The notes under the pieces were generated by a model. The model was not told the DNA's origin. It did no database searches and was given only the letters and a program-made list of their open reading frames with translations. From positions 12,811 through 76,810 of the forward strand of contig JAHZFJ010000020.1 in NCBI GenBank assembly GCA_019421365.1: a stretch of 64,000 nucleotides of DNA, read 5' to 3'. Source of the stretch: Lachnospiraceae bacterium (GTDB lineage Bacteria > Bacillota > Clostridia > Lachnospirales > Lachnospiraceae). Both the position numbers and the translations under genes were made by a program. This document shows, piece after piece, positions 61,698-64,000 of this stretch; the stretch's first letter is position 1, and the number at the start of each line of letters is the position of its first letter.

Positions 61698-62969
61698 TTA
61701 TTGAATAGTAGTCTTTATTGCCGTTAGATTATTTAAAGCCTCTTCATCGGTATCACCATAGATAGATTTGTATAAATCAATTATATTGGCATCCCAATCT
61801 AGTAGAATTGGCCAAGTAGTGCTTTCGTATTTCTTAGGTGATTCATAAGTTCCTTCAATAGGAATGGACTTCATCTCTACAGTAGAGACGTTAATCTCTA
61901 ACATAGCAGTGATTAGATTCTCAATCTGTCCTGTTGAAAGGTTTGTTTTTACATACCCTAAACAAGTATTTGTTGTATTAATTAATTGTACAATACCTTG
62001 GCTTTTATACTTTTCAAAGATTGCATTCAATAGACGTCTTTGACGTAAAGTACGTCCGAAATCATTATTCACGCCGTCATAGGTAGGCACTTTACGAACT
62101 CTGCAATAACCTAGTGCTTGGTTACCGTTTAATACGTTCATACCTTCTTTAACATTACGATACGCTTTGTTTGAAATATAGTTAGTAGTATTCAAATATT
62201 GAGCTTCTTCAGCACCTAATTGAATCTCTACACCACCTAAAGTATCAACGATCTTTTCGAATGATTCAAAATTAACAGCTACATAACCATCCAGGTGAAT
62301 CTTATAATTTTGTTCAATGGTATCCCTTAAAAGTTCAATTCCACCATGTGCATATGCTGCATTAAGTTTTGTGCTTTTCCAACCTGGAACACTCACATAA
62401 GAATCTCTCAAGAGAGAAGATAGTTGTACGGTGTGGTCTCTTGTATTGATTGATGCAATCATCATAGTATCAGTATTCCTAGCGCCAAATAATTCTTCAA
62501 TACCAATTAATAATATATTAGTAACATAATCTTCTTTACGACCAACAATTTCTCTGGTATTCCAATCATACTCGCTTACTTCTTTGCTTTCATCGATGTC
62601 TGGTGTTGAAGGATCATCTTTGTTAACGGAACTAGATATATAATTAGCTATTAGTTTCGTTATAAGACGATTGCCTGTTTTAGTGAAGATAAGAAATGAA
62701 GCGAAAAGGATAATACATGTTAATATTCCAATAAAAATCTTAAGACCTGTGCGTTTTTTCTTTTTCTTTGGATAATCATCTAAGTTTGGCATATTGTTTG
62801 TATTAAAATCTTCTTCCTCCTTATTCATTATTTCGTCTTCTTCTATCTGTTCATTGACTTGCTGTCTTAGTGATTCCTTGATATTATAGAATTCGTCATC
62901 CAAACTGAAATCGGTTTGAATTTTTAAATCTTTCATATCATAAGGATCATCGTTATATTTTTCTTTCAT
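61698..62969 (-). CDS. LytR-CpsA-Psr (LCP) family wall-polymer ligase
   Basis: A 423-aa protein that would attach teichoic acid or capsule polymers to peptidoglycan. An acidic cytoplasmic N-terminus of about 75 residues is followed by one membrane helix (residues about 75-96, IFIGILTCIILFASFLIF) and an extracellular LCP domain: DTMMIASINTRDHTVQLSSLLRDSYV, KLNAAYAHGG, GVNNDFGRTLRQRRLL. Conserved Arg and Asp residues of the pyrophosphate-binding pocket are present. The start is ATG at 62969. Located alone, divergent from an XRE-type gene. Confidence 0.92.
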   Translation of the reverse strand: MKEKYNDDPYDMKDLKIQTDFSLDDEFYNIKESLRQQVNEQIEEDEIMNKEEEDFNTNNMPNLDDYPKKKKKRTGLKIFIGILTCIILFASFLIFTKTGNRLITKLIANYISSSVNKDDPSTPDIDESKEVSEYDWNTREIVGRKEDYVTNILLIGIEELFGARNTDTMMIASINTRDHTVQLSSLLRDSYVSVPGWKSTKLNAAYAHGGIELLRDTIEQNYKIHLDGYVAVNFESFEKIVDTLGGVEIQLGAEEAQYLNTTNYISNKAYRNVKEGMNVLNGNQALGYCRVRKVPTYDGVNNDFGRTLRQRRLLNAIFEKYKSQGIVQLINTTNTCLGYVKTNLSTGQIENLITAMLEINVSTVEMKSIPIEGTYESPKKYESTTWPILLDWDANIIDLYKSIYGDTDEEALNNLTAIKTTIQ

Positions 62970-63086
62970 AAAGTAAATTATCCCCTGTTATCTGATATAA
63001 TATTACACGATAATATATTTTTCTCTTCTATTAAACCACATTTTTGGGAAAAATGTATTAAGAAGTCATATATTTATTATGAATTA

Positions 63087-63119
63087 TTCTTATGAAATTC
63101 TTATGATTTTCTTAAGTTG
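63087..63119. promoter_or_regulatory. Three direct repeats of 11 bp, TTCTTATGA type
   Basis: TTCTTATGAAA, TTCTTATGATT and TTCTTAAGTTG follow each other with exact 11-bp spacing, immediately upstream of TTGATT (63117-63122) and TAATAA (63141-63146). The spacing is the one used by PhoB/OmpR-type response regulators. It lies in the 290-bp gap of the divergent LCP and XRE genes. Confidence 0.6.
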
Positions 63120-63259
63120 ATTTAAAATGGATATTTATGGTAATAAAATAACTCTACGGAGCGTTGATTGAAAAATCATTAATCATTAAGTATGATATTG
63201 AAGTGAGGAGGTAGTGTGAAAACTATTTTTCACATGTTATAGAAAGGCAGGGTTATTTC

Positions 63260-63853
63260 ATGGATTGTTTAAAAGTAGGAAAGTTAATTCATCGATTGCG
63301 TAACGAAAAAGGTTATACGCAGAAACAATTAGCAGATGCTATGAATATAAGTGATAAGACAATATCGAAGTGGGAGAGAGGGCTTGGTTGTCCAGATGTT
63401 TCCTTGCTTCGTGGGTTATCAGATGTACTAGGTGTTAATATTGAGCAGATATTATTAGGCGAATTAGAGACAAATGAAGTAGATGGAGGAAATATGAAGA
63501 AAATAAAATTTTATGTATGTCCAAATTGTGGAAACATTCTAACTGCAACAGGAGAGGCAGATATATCATGCTGTGGTCGTAAATTAAGTGCATCAGTAGC
63601 AAAGCCAAGTGATGATAAACACAACATTAATGTTGAGATCATAGATGATGAGTTTTATATTACATTTGATCATGAGATGACGAAAGAGCATTATCTTAAT
63701 TTCATTGCTTACGTTACCTATGACAAAGTGCTATTAGTAAAGCTATACCCAGAACAGGGTGGTGAAGTGCGTATGCCAAGGTTACGTGGAGGTAAATTTT
63801 ACTTTGGTTGTAATAAGCATGGGATGTGGCAAGATGGTAGCATGAGAAGGTAG
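63260..63853 (+). CDS. XRE helix-turn-helix fused to zinc-ribbon/desulfoferrodoxin-like domain
   Basis: A 197-aa protein. Residues about 6-64 are a Cro/CI-type helix-turn-helix (LRNEKGYTQKQLADAMNISDKTISKWERGLGCPDVSLLRGLSDVLG). Residues about 85-115 form a four-Cys ribbon (CPNCGN..., CCGRKL). The rest (HNINVEIIDDEFYITFDHEMTKEHYLNFIAYV, ...FGCNKHGMW) resembles the superoxide reductase/desulfoferrodoxin core, whose iron ligands include a Cys and His in a CNxHG motif like this one. It may sense superoxide or redox state. GAAAGGCAGGGTTATTTC precedes ATG. Confidence 0.82.
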   Translation: MDCLKVGKLIHRLRNEKGYTQKQLADAMNISDKTISKWERGLGCPDVSLLRGLSDVLGVNIEQILLGELETNEVDGGNMKKIKFYVCPNCGNILTATGEADISCCGRKLSASVAKPSDDKHNINVEIIDDEFYITFDHEMTKEHYLNFIAYVTYDKVLLVKLYPEQGGEVRMPRLRGGKFYFGCNKHGMWQDGSMRR

Positions 63854-63891
63854 ATTTATAATAAAAAAGTATAAAATTAAATAATTTGTTG

Positions 63892-63920
63892 TTGACAAAC
63901 GGCAAGGTTTAAGCTAAAAT
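63892..63920 (+). promoter_or_regulatory. tRNA-Gly promoter
   Basis: TTGACA, a 17-bp spacer and TAAAAT, ending 29 bp before the tRNA. Confidence 0.85.
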
Positions 63921-63949
63921 ATATATTGTCTTTGACAACAACAGAATAT

Positions 63950-64000
63950 GCGCGAGTGGCTCAGTGGTGGAGTATCGCCTTGCCAAGGCGAGGGTCGCGG
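63950..64000 (+). tRNA. tRNA-Gly (anticodon GCC), 3' end cut by window
   Basis: The acceptor arm GCGCGAG, D arm with GGCTCAGTGGTGGAG, and anticodon arm TCGCC-TTGCCAA-GGCGA are complete; anticodon GCC reads Gly codons GGC and GGU. The T arm and 3' acceptor strand lie beyond the window end. Confidence 0.93.

Overview
The window is an AT-rich chromosomal segment from an anaerobic, spore-forming, flagellated Gram-positive of the Clostridia, most likely a Lachnospiraceae member close to Lachnoclostridium (Clostridium) phytofermentans. The genus call is inference. It rests on the dgt-dnaG-rpoD block, PrsA-type and other lipoproteins, an LCP wall ligase, a SpoIID-like spore protein, FliK- and flagellin-like genes, the low GC, and GAAAGGAG-type ribosome binding sites. 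Nothing marks it as a plasmid or prophage. One small IS200-type element is the only transposon seen.

Layout. 1-8300: housekeeping genes (dgt, cut by the window edge; dnaG; rpoD; a LysR regulator; trmK-nif3-nucleoside kinase). 8372-8718: RNase P RNA on the minus strand. 8.9-21.2 kb: an accessory stretch holding an unrecognised protein, an orphan FliK-like protein, a 3'-truncated metallophosphoesterase, a GNAT, a small lipoprotein, a TldD/TldE pair, a Cys-motif orphan, a YdcF-like membrane protein, a decayed AraC gene, two adjacent toroid-like paralogues and a membrane-tailed XRE regulator. This stretch has three likely broken genes. 21.6-28.1 kb: glutamate synthase gltB-gltD behind a leader with a terminator hairpin and three helically phased inverted repeats. 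28.2-34.7 kb: a lipoprotein, NfeD-flotillin, an S41-like protein without its serine, a cytidylate-kinase-like protein and an AI-2E family permease.

34.9-40.05 kb: a four-gene envelope operon (ABC ATPase, large secreted and anchored CARDB-like protein, Thr/Glu-rich anchored protein, MacB/FtsX-like permease). It is followed, convergently, by a truncated SpoIID-like gene and then by a miniature flagellin-like gene. 41.8-46.3 kb: carA-carB. 46.3-47.3 kb: ThiT under a TPP riboswitch. 47.4-50.1 kb: a HAD phosphatase and an EAL protein with a dead GGDEF domain. 50.2-53.3 kb: two overlapping AstE/M14-like genes, one without its metal site, divergent from a LysR gene. The gap between them holds an unusual row of GAA-triloop mini-hairpins. 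53.4-58.7 kb: a PrsA-like lipoprotein and purL. 58.75-59.54 kb: the IS200-like element with a long structured 3' tail. 59.9-64 kb: an AraC regulator and a nitroreductase-like gene, an LCP protein divergent from an XRE-desulfoferrodoxin-like fusion, and the first part of a tRNA-Gly(GCC).

The core genes serve nucleotide synthesis (carAB, purL, nucleoside kinase), nitrogen assimilation (gltBD), replication and transcription (dnaG, rpoD), and tRNA processing or modification (rnpB, trmK). The accessory genes are mostly envelope, regulatory or decayed. I saw no complete novel defence or biosynthetic system. The most unusual signals are the mini-hairpin array, the IS200 5'/3' complementarity, the repeats before gltB, the metal-site-less AstE paralogue and the mini-flagellin.
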